From: Gordonia humi
GTDB taxonomy: Bacteria > Actinomycetota > Actinomycetes > Mycobacteriales > Mycobacteriaceae
Assembly: GCF_014197435.1 (NCBI RefSeq)
Contig: NZ_JACIFP010000001.1
Location: 3,968,001 to 4,032,000 of the forward strand
DNA length: 64,000 nt
Direction of reading: 5' to 3'
The position numbers and the translations under genes were made by a program. The notes beneath the pieces were generated by a model, which was not told the origin of the DNA, ran no database searches, and worked only from the letters and a program-made list of their open reading frames with translations. This document shows, piece by piece, positions 40,041 to 50,977 of the stretch. Every line of letters starts with the position of its first letter. Positions within the stretch are counted from its first letter, which is position 1.

Positions 40041-41270
40041 TCAGCCTAGTGTGCGACGGTGCGGGACGGTGGCGGTCACAGCGAAGCCGCCGTCGGCGGT
40101 CGGCTGAGCCGACAGGGTCCCACCCACCGCGGACGCCCGTTCACGCATTCCGATGACGCCCTGCCCGCTACCGGGACGCGTCGGCGCCGACGGATCGGCC
40201 GGCGGACCGTTGACGATCGAGACGACGGCGTCGTCGTCGCGCGCGGTGATCCGGACGGCGATGCCGCAGCCCGGCGCGTGCCGGGTCGCATTGGTCAGCG
40301 ACTCCTGCACGATCCGGTAGATCGCCGCACCGGCCGCGCCCGGCTCACCCCAGTCGCCGATCCGGTCGGAGTAGTCGACGACGACCCCCGCCGCGCGCAC
40401 CTGAGCGATGAGGGACGGTAGATCGTCGACCCCCTGGACCGGCGCCAGATCGACTCCCTCGGACGGACGGAGGACCCCCAGGAGCTGGCGGACCTCGTCG
40501 AGCGACTGCCGCGCGGCGTCGGCGATGGCTCCGAACTCGGCTTCGGTGGCCGGCCCGATCGTCTCGCCGTCGTCGCCGGCCGCCAGCCGATACTTCGCGG
40601 TCTGCGACATGACCACGACCATCGACATCCGGTGCGCCACCACATCGTGCAGTTCGCGGGCGATACGGGTGCGTTCGGCCAGGACGGCTTCGCGTGCCCG
40701 GGCGTCCTCGGTCTCGGAGGTCTGCTTCTCGATCTGCTTCTGCGACATCCACCGATAGCGGATGAACGCGACGCCGATGGTCACGACGAGCAGCGCGAAG
40801 ATCCAGCCGATCCTGGCCCCCGGCTGGACGCCGATCACCAGCGCTCCGGAGGTGATGGCCGCCACGAGCGGCAGTTTCGACAGCGGCTGAGTGATCAGCG
40901 CTGCCACCGTCATCGCGTACAGGACGAGGAACATCGGGATCGGCATCGGGAAGTCGATCCCGGGGTGCGGGACGAACGACGCGATCGATCCGGTGACCGT
41001 CACCATCGCCCAGCCCACCCGCACCGCGGCGGGACCTGCGAACAGCAGTGCCATCGGCGCCGACGACGCGACCGAGAACACCGGCAGCAGGTACGCGGGC
41101 ATGGGGTGGCTCATCGCGAGGTTCGGCCAGGTGACCGAGAGCATGGTCACCGCGATCAGCATGCCGAACCAGTTCCACCCGCTGCGCAGATAATCGCGCA
41201 TCACCGGGTCGGGCACGGCGTCGAACGACGGTCGACGTGCTCGCAGACGTTTCAGGGACGGTTTCTTCAC
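40041..41270 (-). CDS. NarL-group sensor histidine kinase
   Basis: This 409-residue kinase has about six N-terminal membrane segments with little extracellular sequence, then a HisKA_3 dimerisation helix with phospho-acceptor His in RELHDVVAHRMSM, and an HATPase with N-box QESLTNATRHA and G-box GSGQGVIGMRERA. Such few-loop kinases sense membrane or envelope states. GTG 41270 has CGGAG upstream; the frame is open further. It is divergent (166 bp) from the phospholipase gene. Confidence 0.92.
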   Translation of the reverse strand: MKKPSLKRLRARRPSFDAVPDPVMRDYLRSGWNWFGMLIAVTMLSVTWPNLAMSHPMPAYLLPVFSVASSAPMALLFAGPAAVRVGWAMVTVTGSIASFVPHPGIDFPMPIPMFLVLYAMTVAALITQPLSKLPLVAAITSGALVIGVQPGARIGWIFALLVVTIGVAFIRYRWMSQKQIEKQTSETEDARAREAVLAERTRIARELHDVVAHRMSMVVVMSQTAKYRLAAGDDGETIGPATEAEFGAIADAARQSLDEVRQLLGVLRPSEGVDLAPVQGVDDLPSLIAQVRAAGVVVDYSDRIGDWGEPGAAGAAIYRIVQESLTNATRHAPGCGIAVRITARDDDAVVSIVNGPPADPSAPTRPGSGQGVIGMRERASAVGGTLSAQPTADGGFAVTATVPHRRTLG

Positions 41271-41436
41271 ACTCCGAACGGTAGATCGTGCCGACGTCCG
41301 TGCGCCTCCCCCGCGAGAGGGATTCCCGCCCCGTACCCCAGTGTTGGTCGAAGGCCTCCACTCATCCGAAAGCATTGACCACCAATCACTTCCGCGGGCG
41401 ATCCGGTGAAGCGCGCAGAACCGCGACGCTCAGTGC

Positions 41437-42057
41437 ATGACCGAGACCCCCACCCGTAGATCACCCGTCCGTCGCATCGTCCGCCGACTGTGGCTCGGCT
41501 TCGCGATCAGCGTGTTCGCGCTGCTGTCCCTGTGCACCGCCGGAGTCACCTCCGCGGTGACCTCGTCGCCGGCGCCGGTCGGGGACGTGCGCACCGATGT
41601 CGACCGTGCGATCGCCGACCTGGTCGGCGACGATCCGGCGAGAGCACTCGCCGACCTTCCCGAGGGATTCGCCGCGACCATGGGCTATCGGCCCGTCGTC
41701 GAAGACGGGCGTCCGGTGAATCCGGACGGATCGTGTTCATCGCCGATTCGGCTGCCGGCCAGGTTCGAGGGTCTGTGCCGCGCACACGACTTCGGCTACG
41801 ACCTGCTTCGATTCGGTGCGCGTACGGGGCGCGAGCCCGCGCCGTGGGCGCGGCGCGCACTCGACGACATGCTGGTCGACGCGATGCACCGGGCGTGCAC
41901 CAACCCGCTGTGCGATGTCGCCGCGACCGTCTCCGACGGCGGGCTCACCCTCAACTCGTGGAGACAGGAGTGGCGGGCACCCACCCGGGAGTCGACGTCC
42001 GACCTGGCCTCCTCGACCCTGCACCGCGTCGTCGACGTGATCGGTCGGCGGTCATGA
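41437..42057 (+). CDS. Secreted/anchored prokaryotic phospholipase A2-like enzyme
   Basis: This 206-residue protein has an N-terminal hydrophobic signal or anchor (about 17-41). The core has the bacterial PLA2 signature CRAHDFGYD: Cys114, catalytic His117-Asp118, Tyr121. A second helix DDMLVDAMHRAC carries the Asp partner and further Cys residues near 153-158 for disulfides. Streptomyces PLA2 is the nearest known type. It overlaps the next gene by 4 bp. Confidence 0.82.
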   Translation: MTETPTRRSPVRRIVRRLWLGFAISVFALLSLCTAGVTSAVTSSPAPVGDVRTDVDRAIADLVGDDPARALADLPEGFAATMGYRPVVEDGRPVNPDGSCSSPIRLPARFEGLCRAHDFGYDLLRFGARTGREPAPWARRALDDMLVDAMHRACTNPLCDVAATVSDGGLTLNSWRQEWRAPTRESTSDLASSTLHRVVDVIGRRS

Positions 42058-43238
42058 GCGCCCGAGTGAGCCGCGCCGTGATCGTCGGAGGGCTGGCCGG
42101 TTGGGCGACGGCGCTCGCACCCGGCGCACTGCCCCACCCGGCGCCGCTGGTCGCGGCGGCGGGCACGCTGCTCATGCTCGCGGGGATGGCGGTGGGCCGG
42201 CTCGTCGGACGCCGAGCCCGCGCGGCGACCGCCGAGTTCGCGATCGGTGCGGGACTGGTGGCGGGAGCCCTGCTCGTCGCGGCGCTGTGGTGGCAGACGC
42301 AGGTCGCTGCGACGGTGTCGGCCGCCGCTCCCGGACCGGGGTGGGTCGCGGTCGCCGGCGGCGTTCCGCTCGCGGTGGCCGCGGCGGTGGTCGTCGTCCC
42401 GCGCCGGGTCTGGGCGGCCGGAGCACTCGTCGTCGCCGCGATCGTCGGTCCGACCGCCCAGGCGAACGCCGCCCCCGACGTCCCGACTTCGGAACTGCTC
42501 ACGTATTCGCGACTCGACGATCGAGGATTCGACGCGCGGGCCGAGGCTCTCGTCGACGCGTGGGCGGCGGCGGGCGGCGCCGGGCAGGACGCCGTGGTCG
42601 TGGGGGTGCCGACCGGATCGGGCTGGCTCGACTCGGCCGCGGTGGACGGTTTCGACCGGCGCTTCCGCGGATCGGTGCGGTTCGTCTCGATGCAGTATTC
42701 GCAGGTCCCGTCATGGCAGGCGTACGTCCGCTCGTCGGACGGCGCGACCCGCAGCGCGATCGCCGTCGTGCGCGCCCTCGACCATCGACTCCACGACGGC
42801 GGTCGCCGCCCCGCGGTCTACCTGTACGGACAGAGTCTCGGCGCGATCGGCGCCGACGCGGCGCGCGCCTGGGCGCAGCGCAACGACGTCGACATAGCGG
42901 GCACCGTCGTCTCGGGTGCACCGGCGGGAACGATCGAAGCGCTGCCCGGCTGCGCCCGCCGCGTGTCGATAGCCAACGCCACCGACCCGGTCGCCGAGTT
43001 CTCGGCCTCACTGCTGTGGCGGCCCGCCGACGACGACGGCACCCGGACCGTCGGAGTCGAACCGTCGATCCGGGTGCCGTGGACACCGGTCGTGTCGTTG
43101 TTCGGTGCGGCACTCGACCTCGCCGTCTCGCTGAACGGTCCGGTCGGCACCGGGCATCACTACGGCGTCGAGCAGGGGCTCGCCGTCGCGCAGATGCCTC
43201 GCGGCTGTCAGCCGACGGGACCGCGTGCGGCCTCGTAG
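42054..43238 (+). CDS. Membrane alpha/beta-hydrolase (Abhydrolase_9/PF10081-like)
   Basis: This 394-residue protein has about four N-terminal membrane helices (residues 8-135), then an extracytoplasmic hydrolase domain whose nucleophile Ser261 lies in YLYGQSLG, close to the YLYGESLG motif of PF10081. The C-terminal HHYGVEQG is a candidate catalytic His region. It is fused by ATGA overlap to the phospholipase gene, so they act together. Its tail overlaps the end of convergent gatA by 31 bp. Confidence 0.85.
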   Translation: MSARVSRAVIVGGLAGWATALAPGALPHPAPLVAAAGTLLMLAGMAVGRLVGRRARAATAEFAIGAGLVAGALLVAALWWQTQVAATVSAAAPGPGWVAVAGGVPLAVAAAVVVVPRRVWAAGALVVAAIVGPTAQANAAPDVPTSELLTYSRLDDRGFDARAEALVDAWAAAGGAGQDAVVVGVPTGSGWLDSAAVDGFDRRFRGSVRFVSMQYSQVPSWQAYVRSSDGATRSAIAVVRALDHRLHDGGRRPAVYLYGQSLGAIGADAARAWAQRNDVDIAGTVVSGAPAGTIEALPGCARRVSIANATDPVAEFSASLLWRPADDDGTRTVGVEPSIRVPWTPVVSLFGAALDLAVSLNGPVGTGHHYGVEQGLAVAQMPRGCQPTGPRAAS

Positions 43239-44707
43239 GCGGCGCCGACCTTGTACAGGCGGTCGTCGGCCAGGGCCGGGGCCATGATCTGCAGTCCCAC
43301 CGGGAGCACGGCTCCCCCGTCGTTCGCGGTACCCGACGGGACCGACATGGCCGCGGTTCCGGCGAGGTTCACCGGGAGCGTGCACAGGTCGAACAGGTAC
43401 ATGGCCAGCGGGTCGTCGACCTTCTCGCCGAGCTTGAACGCGGTGGTCGGCGTCGTCGGCGAGATGAGGACGTCGACGTCCTGGTACGCCTTGGCGAAGT
43501 CGCGCGCGATCAGTGTGCGGACCTTCTGCGCCTGGCCGTAGTAGGCGTCGTAGTAGCCGGAGCTGAGCGCGTACGTACCGATCATGATGCGGCGCTTGAC
43601 CTCCGGGCCGAATCCGGCCTCGCGGGTCAACGCCATGACTTCGTCTGCGCTGTGCGTGCCGTCGTCGCCGACGCGCAGTCCGTACCGCATGGCGTCGAAG
43701 CGCGCGAGGTTGCTCGACACCTCCGACGGCAGGATCAGGTAGTAGGCGCCGAGTGCGTAGGAGAAGCTCGGGCAGTCCACCTCGACGATCGTGGCGCCCA
43801 GCGACGTCAACGTCGCGCACGCCTGCTGGAAGGACTCCAGCACACCCGCCTGGTAGCCCTCGCCCTGCAACTGCTTGACGACGCCGATGCGGACTCCGGT
43901 CAGATCCTTGTTCGAGCCTTCGCGTGCGGCGGCGACCACATCGGGCACCGGCGCGTCGATCGACGTGGAGTCACGCGGATCGTGACCGGCGATCACCTCG
44001 TGCAGGAGCGCGGTGTCGAGCACTGTGCGCCCGCACGGGCCGCCCTGGTCCAGCGACGAGGCGCAGGCCACGAGTCCATACCGCGAGACGGTGCCGTAGG
44101 TCGGCTTGACGCCGACGGTCGCGGTGACCGCGGCGGGCTGCCGGATGGAGCCGCCGGTGTCGGTGCCGATGGCCAGCGGCGCCTGGTACGACGCGAGGGC
44201 GGCCGCACTGCCGCCGCCGGAACCGCCCGGGATCCGATCGAGATCCCACGGGTTGCGGGTCACCTGGTAGGCGGAGTTCTCGGTGGAGCTGCCCATGGCG
44301 AACTCGTCCATGTTGGTCTTGCCGAGGATCGGGATGCCCGCGTCGCGCAGACGCCGGGTGAGCGTCGCGTCGTACGGTGACACCCAGCCTTCGAGGATCT
44401 TCGACCCGCACGTGGTCGGCGCGTCGGTCGTGGTGAACACGTCCTTGAGCGCGATCGGCACACCGGCGAGCGCGCTCGGCGCTTCACCGGCGGCGATCGC
44501 GTCGTCGGCGCGGCGCGCGGCAGCGAGTGCCTCCGTGCCACCGACGTGCAGGAACGCGCCGAGCCGGTCGTCGACCTCGGCGATCCGGTCGAGGTGCGCC
44601 TGGGTCACCTCGACCGACGACAGCTCGCGCGCGGCGATCTTGGCGGCCAGGTCGGCTGCGGACAGTCCGGTGATCTCACCGGCTGTGCGGGTGCTGGTCT
44701 CGGTCAA
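43208..44707 (-). CDS. gatA: Asp/Glu-tRNA amidotransferase subunit A
   Basis: This 499-residue amidase-signature enzyme hydrolyses glutamine for GatB. The Ser-cisSer-Lys triad is visible: Lys in IALKDVF, cis-Ser in [10 protein letters not shown] and nucleophile Ser in [15 protein letters not shown] 44707, one base after the gatC stop, is the best start; the frame continues upstream into gatC. The 3' end overlaps the hydrolase gene on the other strand. Confidence 0.95.
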   Translation of the reverse strand: MTETSTRTAGEITGLSAADLAAKIAARELSSVEVTQAHLDRIAEVDDRLGAFLHVGGTEALAAARRADDAIAAGEAPSALAGVPIALKDVFTTTDAPTTCGSKILEGWVSPYDATLTRRLRDAGIPILGKTNMDEFAMGSSTENSAYQVTRNPWDLDRIPGGSGGGSAAALASYQAPLAIGTDTGGSIRQPAAVTATVGVKPTYGTVSRYGLVACASSLDQGGPCGRTVLDTALLHEVIAGHDPRDSTSIDAPVPDVVAAAREGSNKDLTGVRIGVVKQLQGEGYQAGVLESFQQACATLTSLGATIVEVDCPSFSYALGAYYLILPSEVSSNLARFDAMRYGLRVGDDGTHSADEVMALTREAGFGPEVKRRIMIGTYALSSGYYDAYYGQAQKVRTLIARDFAKAYQDVDVLISPTTPTTAFKLGEKVDDPLAMYLFDLCTLPVNLAGTAAMSVPSGTANDGGAVLPVGLQIMAPALADDRLYKVGAAYEAARGPVG

Positions 44708-44708
44708 C

Positions 44709-45032
44709 TCATTCCTCCCCGAGGATCTGCGGCACGGCGAAACGGTCTTGTTCGACGGCGGGCGCACCGGCCAGCGCCTCGCCGGGTGTCAGACTGGGCA
44801 CGACGACGTCCGGGCGCAGGACGTTCTGCAGATCCGCCGGGTGCGCGGTCGGGGGCACGTCGTCGGCGGCCACCTCGGCGACCTGGGCGACATGTGCCAG
44901 GATCGAGTCGAGCTGACCCGCGTATTGATCGAGCTCGGCGTCGGTCAGCGCCAGACGCGACAGCCGCGCAAGATGCGCGACCTCCTCCCGGCTGATCGCC
45001 GGTGAAGTTGCGGACTCCGATTCGGTGGACAT
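44709..45032 (-). CDS. gatC: Asp/Glu-tRNA amidotransferase subunit C
   Basis: This 107-residue linker subunit of GatCAB has the family core [19 protein letters not shown] and the C-terminal [21 protein letters not shown] 45032 has AAGGGCC upstream. It is coupled to gatA. Confidence 0.94.
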   Translation of the reverse strand: MSTESESATSPAISREEVAHLARLSRLALTDAELDQYAGQLDSILAHVAQVAEVAADDVPPTAHPADLQNVLRPDVVVPSLTPGEALAGAPAVEQDRFAVPQILGEE

Positions 45033-45186
45033 CACCAAGGGCCTTTCTCGCCTGCGGGATGGACTGCCTCAAGGATATGGGAGCCGCGCGGCGCACCGGC
45101 AGTCGCCTCCGATCCGCACCGCGATGCCGATCGATCGATCCACGCCAGAACGCCGGTCCTCCCTGGCCGCCCGGCGGCGGGCGACG

Positions 45187-45192
45187 TACCGT
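45187..45192 (+). promoter_or_regulatory. -10 box for leaderless ybjQ-like gene
   Basis: TACCGT, 7 nt before ATG 45200. Confidence 0.45.
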
Positions 45193-45199
45193 GGTGGGC

Positions 45200-45574
45200 A
45201 TGATCATCGTCACGACCAACGAACTTCCCGGCTACCGCATCGAGCACACCTTCGGCGAGTGCTTCGGTCTCACGGTCCGGTCCCGCCACATCGGTTCCAA
45301 CATCGGTGCCGGGCTGAAGTCGATCGGCGGCGGCGAGCTGAAGGGCATCACCCAGCTGCTGCACGAATGCCGCCAGGAGGCGTTGAGTCGCCTCGCCGCC
45401 GAAGCGCAGGGTCGCGGAGCCAACGCGGTCGTCGCCTTCCGTTTCGAGACCACCGAGTACGCGAGCAGCGGCGTCGAAGTGTGCGCGTACGGCACCGCGG
45501 TCGGCGTGACTCCCCTCGCCGGGCAACCGCCGGTGTCGAGCCAGGCGGCCGCACCGGTTCCTCCCCAGCAGTAG
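45200..45574 (+). CDS. YbjQ/DUF74-family protein
   Basis: This 124-residue protein has the YbjQ core: VTTNELPGYRIEHTFGECFGLTVRS-type N-terminus and ALSRLAAEAQGRGANAVV helix. These proteins form pentameric barrels of unknown function, often described as metal-binding. The last 20 residues are Pro/Ala-rich. The ACT gene follows 3 bp downstream. Confidence 0.87.
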   Translation: MIIVTTNELPGYRIEHTFGECFGLTVRSRHIGSNIGAGLKSIGGGELKGITQLLHECRQEALSRLAAEAQGRGANAVVAFRFETTEYASSGVEVCAYGTAVGVTPLAGQPPVSSQAAAPVPPQQ

Positions 45575-45577
45575 AAG

Positions 45578-46240
45578 GTGTCGTACCTACTGCGCCTGCG
45601 TCTGTCCGACCGGCCGGGCAGTCTCGGCATGCTCGCCGTCGAGTTGGGCGCCGTCGGCGCCGACATCCGTTCGTTGGAGGTCATCGAGCGAGGCGACGGC
45701 TACGCGATCGACGACATCGTCGTCGAACTGCCGGCCACCTCGCTGCCCGACACGCTCATCACGGCCGCGCAGAACGTGCACGATGTGCGGGTGGAGTCGC
45801 TGCGTCCGTTCTCCGACGTGCTCGACACGCATCAGGAGCTGGAGCTGATCGACATCGTCGCGACGGCGCCGCGCGATCGGCTGCAGGTGTTGGTCGACCA
45901 CTCCCCGCGTGTGCTCCGAGCATCGTGGGCCATGGTGATCGCCCGTCCGGGCACCGACGTGCTCACCCTGTTCGCGAGTTCCGGCGCGCCGGAGACCCCG
46001 TTGGAGCGGGCCGACTGGCTGCCGTTGACCACGGCGACGGGTTTTCCGTCCGACAACGACTGGGCCCCCGACGTCTGGCGCGACATGGACACCACCCTGG
46101 CCGCCGCTCCGATGGGCCACGGTGCCAAGGCGTTGCTTCTGGGGCGGACCGGTGGGCCGGAGTTCCGGCCGTCCGAGGTGGCCCGGCTGGGCTATCTGAC
46201 CGGCATCATCTCGACGGTCGTCGACGCACCGTCGCACTGA
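45578..46240 (+). CDS. ACT-domain protein (Rv3013-like)
   Basis: This 220-residue protein has an N-terminal ACT domain (LLRLRLSDRPGSLGMLAVELG) and a C-terminal domain of unknown type with a weak acetyltransferase-like look. The ACT domain suggests amino-acid sensing. The start is GTG 45578. It matches Rv3013 beside gatC. Confidence 0.85.
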   Translation: MSYLLRLRLSDRPGSLGMLAVELGAVGADIRSLEVIERGDGYAIDDIVVELPATSLPDTLITAAQNVHDVRVESLRPFSDVLDTHQELELIDIVATAPRDRLQVLVDHSPRVLRASWAMVIARPGTDVLTLFASSGAPETPLERADWLPLTTATGFPSDNDWAPDVWRDMDTTLAAAPMGHGAKALLLGRTGGPEFRPSEVARLGYLTGIISTVVDAPSH

Positions 46241-46247
46241 CGCCGTA

Positions 46248-46307
46248 CGCTCACCTGGCCGACGGTCGCTCACTTCCGGAAGTGAGCGAGTGGCGGTGAC
46301 GTGAGCG
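46248..46307. repeat. 60-bp four-heptamer dyad element, copy 1
   Basis: CGCTCAC (46248-46254), N12, CGCTCAC (46267-46273), TTCCGGAA, GTGAGCG (46282-46288), N12, GTGAGCG (46301-46307). The inner 24 bp are a perfect palindrome; the N12 spacers do not pair. It lies between the ACT gene and the convergent AbiEi-like gene. Confidence 0.9.
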
Positions 46308-46314
46308 AAGACGG

Positions 46315-47238
46315 TCAGCCATAGCGGATTCCGAGTCTGTCGAGGCGAACGCACACCTTAGGGACCATCGTTCGACCGCGCAGGTCCGCCCAGATCCATC
46401 GCCCGACGTCGAGTCCGAGGTCACGGAGTTCGTCCTCGCGGATCTTCTCGCGGATTACAATGCTCTCCGGGTCTTCGTCTCGCCGCATGCCACGGCGGTA
46501 CTTCACGAGTCCGTCGAACTCTCCGACGAAGACGTCGTCGAGGCTGAAATCACAGAACGCTCGCCCGCCGGAGCCGAGGCGGTACTCCACCTGCAGGTCC
46601 ATCACCGGGAGTCGAGCCTCGATCATCTGCGCTCGGCTCCACGACTCGCCCGGCGATTCAGACCGCCCGTCGGCGAGCGCGTGAGCCCGCCGGACGAGAG
46701 CGATGCCGTGCCGTGGCGCGCTCAGCAGCCGCGCGGCCTGTTCGCGAACCTCGTGGTCGGCGACGATGCCGTCGAAGGCGGTCAACGCCTGCGCGAACGT
46801 CCCGGCCGCGAGTGCGACGTCGACCGCGGTCCGTGCAAGGCTGGTGACCAGTACGCCGCCGATCTCGACGACGTCGTCTGACGGCAGGAGTCCGGCGTGG
46901 ATGATGCGCCGCGACCGGCGCGAGCCCCCGGACTCCCGCCCCGTGGTCACGTGCACGCGACCGCGGTCTGGGCCGAGCAACCGCAGTCCGTGCACGGCGG
47001 CCGCGGAGTCGTGACTGAGGACGGGGCGCCCGGGGCCGGTCGCTGCCGCGACACATCTCGCCCGGTACAGCACGTCGTCTGCGTCGTCGTTGTGGGTTAC
47101 CGGAGTGGGCACGTACCGGCCGCGCGCGACGACGCAGAGCTGCCCCGCGTGCACTGCCCGCGCGATAGTCTTCTCGCTGATCCCGGCGTCGAGCGCGACG
47201 TCACGGTGGATGATTCCGAATCGATCGACAGGCCACAT
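46315..47238 (-). CDS. AbiEi-like winged-helix protein with C-terminal PD-(D/E)XK-like (DUF559/Vsr-type) domain
   Basis: This 307-residue protein has N-terminal HTH (residues about 8-45, IIHRDVALDAGISEKTIARAV) followed by an AbiEi-antitoxin-like middle domain (RGRYVPTP, LSHDSAAAVHGL). The end has a Vsr/DUF559-like pattern: FCDFSLDD, VGEFDGLVKY, then EKIREDELRDLGLDVGRWIWADL. Such proteins occur in several copies in Gordonia-type genomes; whether they cut DNA or regulate is unknown. ATG 47238 is used. It is not in the M. tuberculosis order and is flanked on both sides by the same dyad element. Confidence 0.72.
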   Translation of the reverse strand: MWPVDRFGIIHRDVALDAGISEKTIARAVHAGQLCVVARGRYVPTPVTHNDDADDVLYRARCVAAATGPGRPVLSHDSAAAVHGLRLLGPDRGRVHVTTGRESGGSRRSRRIIHAGLLPSDDVVEIGGVLVTSLARTAVDVALAAGTFAQALTAFDGIVADHEVREQAARLLSAPRHGIALVRRAHALADGRSESPGESWSRAQMIEARLPVMDLQVEYRLGSGGRAFCDFSLDDVFVGEFDGLVKYRRGMRRDEDPESIVIREKIREDELRDLGLDVGRWIWADLRGRTMVPKVCVRLDRLGIRYG

Positions 47239-47308
47239 ACTGCGAAGTAGACACCGGATCGCCGAAAGGCGCACCCCGTTATCCACAGGCGGGCAATTCG
47301 CCGATCCT

Positions 47309-47368
47309 CGCTCACCTCGACGCTCTTCGCTCACTTCCGGAAGTGAGCGAAGAGCGTCGAGGTGAGCG
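47309..47368. repeat. 60-bp four-heptamer dyad element, copy 2 (perfect palindrome)
   Basis: Same layout as copy 1 (heptamers at 47309, 47328, 47343 and 47362), but here all 60 bp form a perfect palindrome with no loop. It lies 8 bp past the ligA stop and upstream of the AbiEi-like gene. Confidence 0.92.
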
Positions 47369-47376
47369 GAGGCTCG

Positions 47377-49482
<2,106 letters not shown>

Positions 49483-49505
49483 TTAACGCAGCCCTCCGAC
49501 ACGGC

Positions 49506-49511
49506 TACTCT
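49506..49511 (+). promoter_or_regulatory. -10 box for leaderless MmcQ/YjbR gene
   Basis: TACTCT, 6 nt before ATG 49518, in the 44-bp gap divergent from ligA. Confidence 0.45.
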
Positions 49512-49517
49512 GGCAGA

Positions 49518-49904
49518 ATGCCGCACCCGATCATGTTCGACGACGCCGACCCGATCCTCGCCCGGGTCCGTGCGTGCGCGCTCGCATTGCCCGAGGCCAC
49601 CGAGAAGATCGCTCACGGACGACCGACCTTCCGCTGCGGCAAGATGTTCGCGATGTACGGCGGATCCCGCAAGGGTGAGACGCGCTCCCCGATCGACACG
49701 GCGCTGCTGATCATCCCCGATCCCGGCGAGACCCAGGCCCTCGAACAGGACGCGCGCTTCTTCGTGCCCGCCTACATGGGCGCCTACGGCTGGCTCGGCA
49801 TCGACCTGGCCGACCACCCCGATTGGGACGAGGTCGCCGAACTGCTCGACGCATCGTTCCGGCAGATCGCGCCGAAACGGGCGGTCGCGGCGCTGGACGG
49901 CTGA
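49518..49904 (+). CDS. MmcQ/YjbR-family DNA-binding-like protein
   Basis: This 128-residue protein has the YjbR fold: RVRACALALPEATEKIAHGRPTFR near the start and YMGAYGWLGIDLADHPDWDEVAELLDASF. The family has a CyaY-like/MmcQ fold; function is undefined. It is divergent from ligA and convergent with the MetE-like gene. Confidence 0.86.
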   Translation: MPHPIMFDDADPILARVRACALALPEATEKIAHGRPTFRCGKMFAMYGGSRKGETRSPIDTALLIIPDPGETQALEQDARFFVPAYMGAYGWLGIDLADHPDWDEVAELLDASFRQIAPKRAVAALDG

Positions 49905-49951
49905 CGGACCCGATGCTCGGCGGCCCGCCGTCTCCGGCCGGAGCCGCCCGT

Positions 49952-50977
49952 CTACAACGCGTCGGGATCCTGTGTCAGGAGTTCGGCGGTCTGCGAGGCC
50001 AGGCGCAGGGCCGCGGCGGCCCAGGTGGGTGATGCGTCGGCCAGATCCGAGTGCGGAGTGAGCACGAACCCGTCGCGCAGCACGGTGCGCGGCAGGCCGA
50101 GTTCGTCGGTGGTCGCGGCCACGCCCTGCGCGATCTGCTCAGCGGTGATCGGTGCGACGGGTGGTCGCACGGGCACCACGCCCGCCATCACGACACCGCC
50201 GGAGTCGAGATATTCGCCCATCTTGTCCTTCTCGTCGTCGGGCAGCGGACGGGAGAAGTCGACGGTCACCGAGTACGAGGTGAGCAGGCGGCACAGCTCA
50301 GGATGCGGCCGCGCGCCGGTTCGCAGGATCAACGGTCGGGCGATGGTCGCGGCCATCTCTTCGAGGCATTGGGCGATCATCGGCGCAGGCACCGGTGGGA
50401 TCGGGTCGAGTCGTGTCAGCGGAGTGACGCTGCCGTTGAGGATCGCCTCGAGTTCGGGTTCGTCGAGCTGCACCACGACCCGGGCGCCGAGCCGTCGTTC
50501 GAGTTCGCGAACGTGGTCCACGAGACCGTCCGCCATCGACTCGACGAGATCGAGGCGAGCGCCCCTGTCCCGCACCATCTTGTGGCCGTTGCGCAGTTCG
50601 ACGAGGGCCGCGAAGCTCAGCGGCCCCAGCACCTGCGCCTTGAGCAGACGGCCGGTGTCGATCAGGCCTTCGGCGTCCCAGTGCTCCTCGAGCGCGTCCA
50701 GGTCGCGCGCCAGGAAGTCGCGCGCCAGGCGGGTCACCCTCCCCGGCCGCGATGTCATCCGATACACCTCGTGGACGTACTCGAACGGCATGTCGATCAG
50801 TATCGCGCCCGCCCGGCCGACCGGGTCGGCGCCCACCCCGCGGTTCGGCAGCTCGGGGACGAAGGCGAAGTCGGTCTCCCCGGAGACGATGCGCACCGCC
50901 TCGGCCGGATCCAGGCCCGGCATCGCCCCGAGTCCGGTGCCGAGCCCCGCGGGTACGCCCCCGACGGGTTCGCTCAC
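49952..50977 (-). CDS. MetE C-terminal-domain-like protein (Rv3015c-like)
   Basis: This 341-residue protein has the TIM-barrel fold of cobalamin-independent methionine synthase ([32 protein letters not shown]). The zinc ligands of MetE are not conserved: HMC is not seen, the Glu of IETSR reads VDFSR, and the final Cys position reads Ser. It is therefore unlikely to be a methionine synthase. GTG 50977 overlaps the mnmA stop by 4 bp, and the pair is conserved in M. tuberculosis with other genes between. Confidence 0.85.
   Translation of the reverse strand: MSEPVGGVPAGLGTGLGAMPGLDPAEAVRIVSGETDFAFVPELPNRGVGADPVGRAGAILIDMPFEYVHEVYRMTSRPGRVTRLARDFLARDLDALEEHWDAEGLIDTGRLLKAQVLGPLSFAALVELRNGHKMVRDRGARLDLVESMADGLVDHVRELERRLGARVVVQLDEPELEAILNGSVTPLTRLDPIPPVPAPMIAQCLEEMAATIARPLILRTGARPHPELCRLLTSYSVTVDFSRPLPDDEKDKMGEYLDSGGVVMAGVVPVRPPVAPITAEQIAQGVAATTDELGLPRTVLRDGFVLTPHSDLADASPTWAAAALRLASQTAELLTQDPDAL

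Noticed and set aside
46315..47238. Classical AbiE toxin-antitoxin pair
   Set aside because: No nucleotidyltransferase (AbiEii) gene lies on either side; neighbours are an ACT protein and ligA.
47309..47368. CRISPR-like or phage attachment site
   Set aside because: Only two copies, palindromic and 1 kb apart, no cas genes and no integrase; a dyad element fits better.
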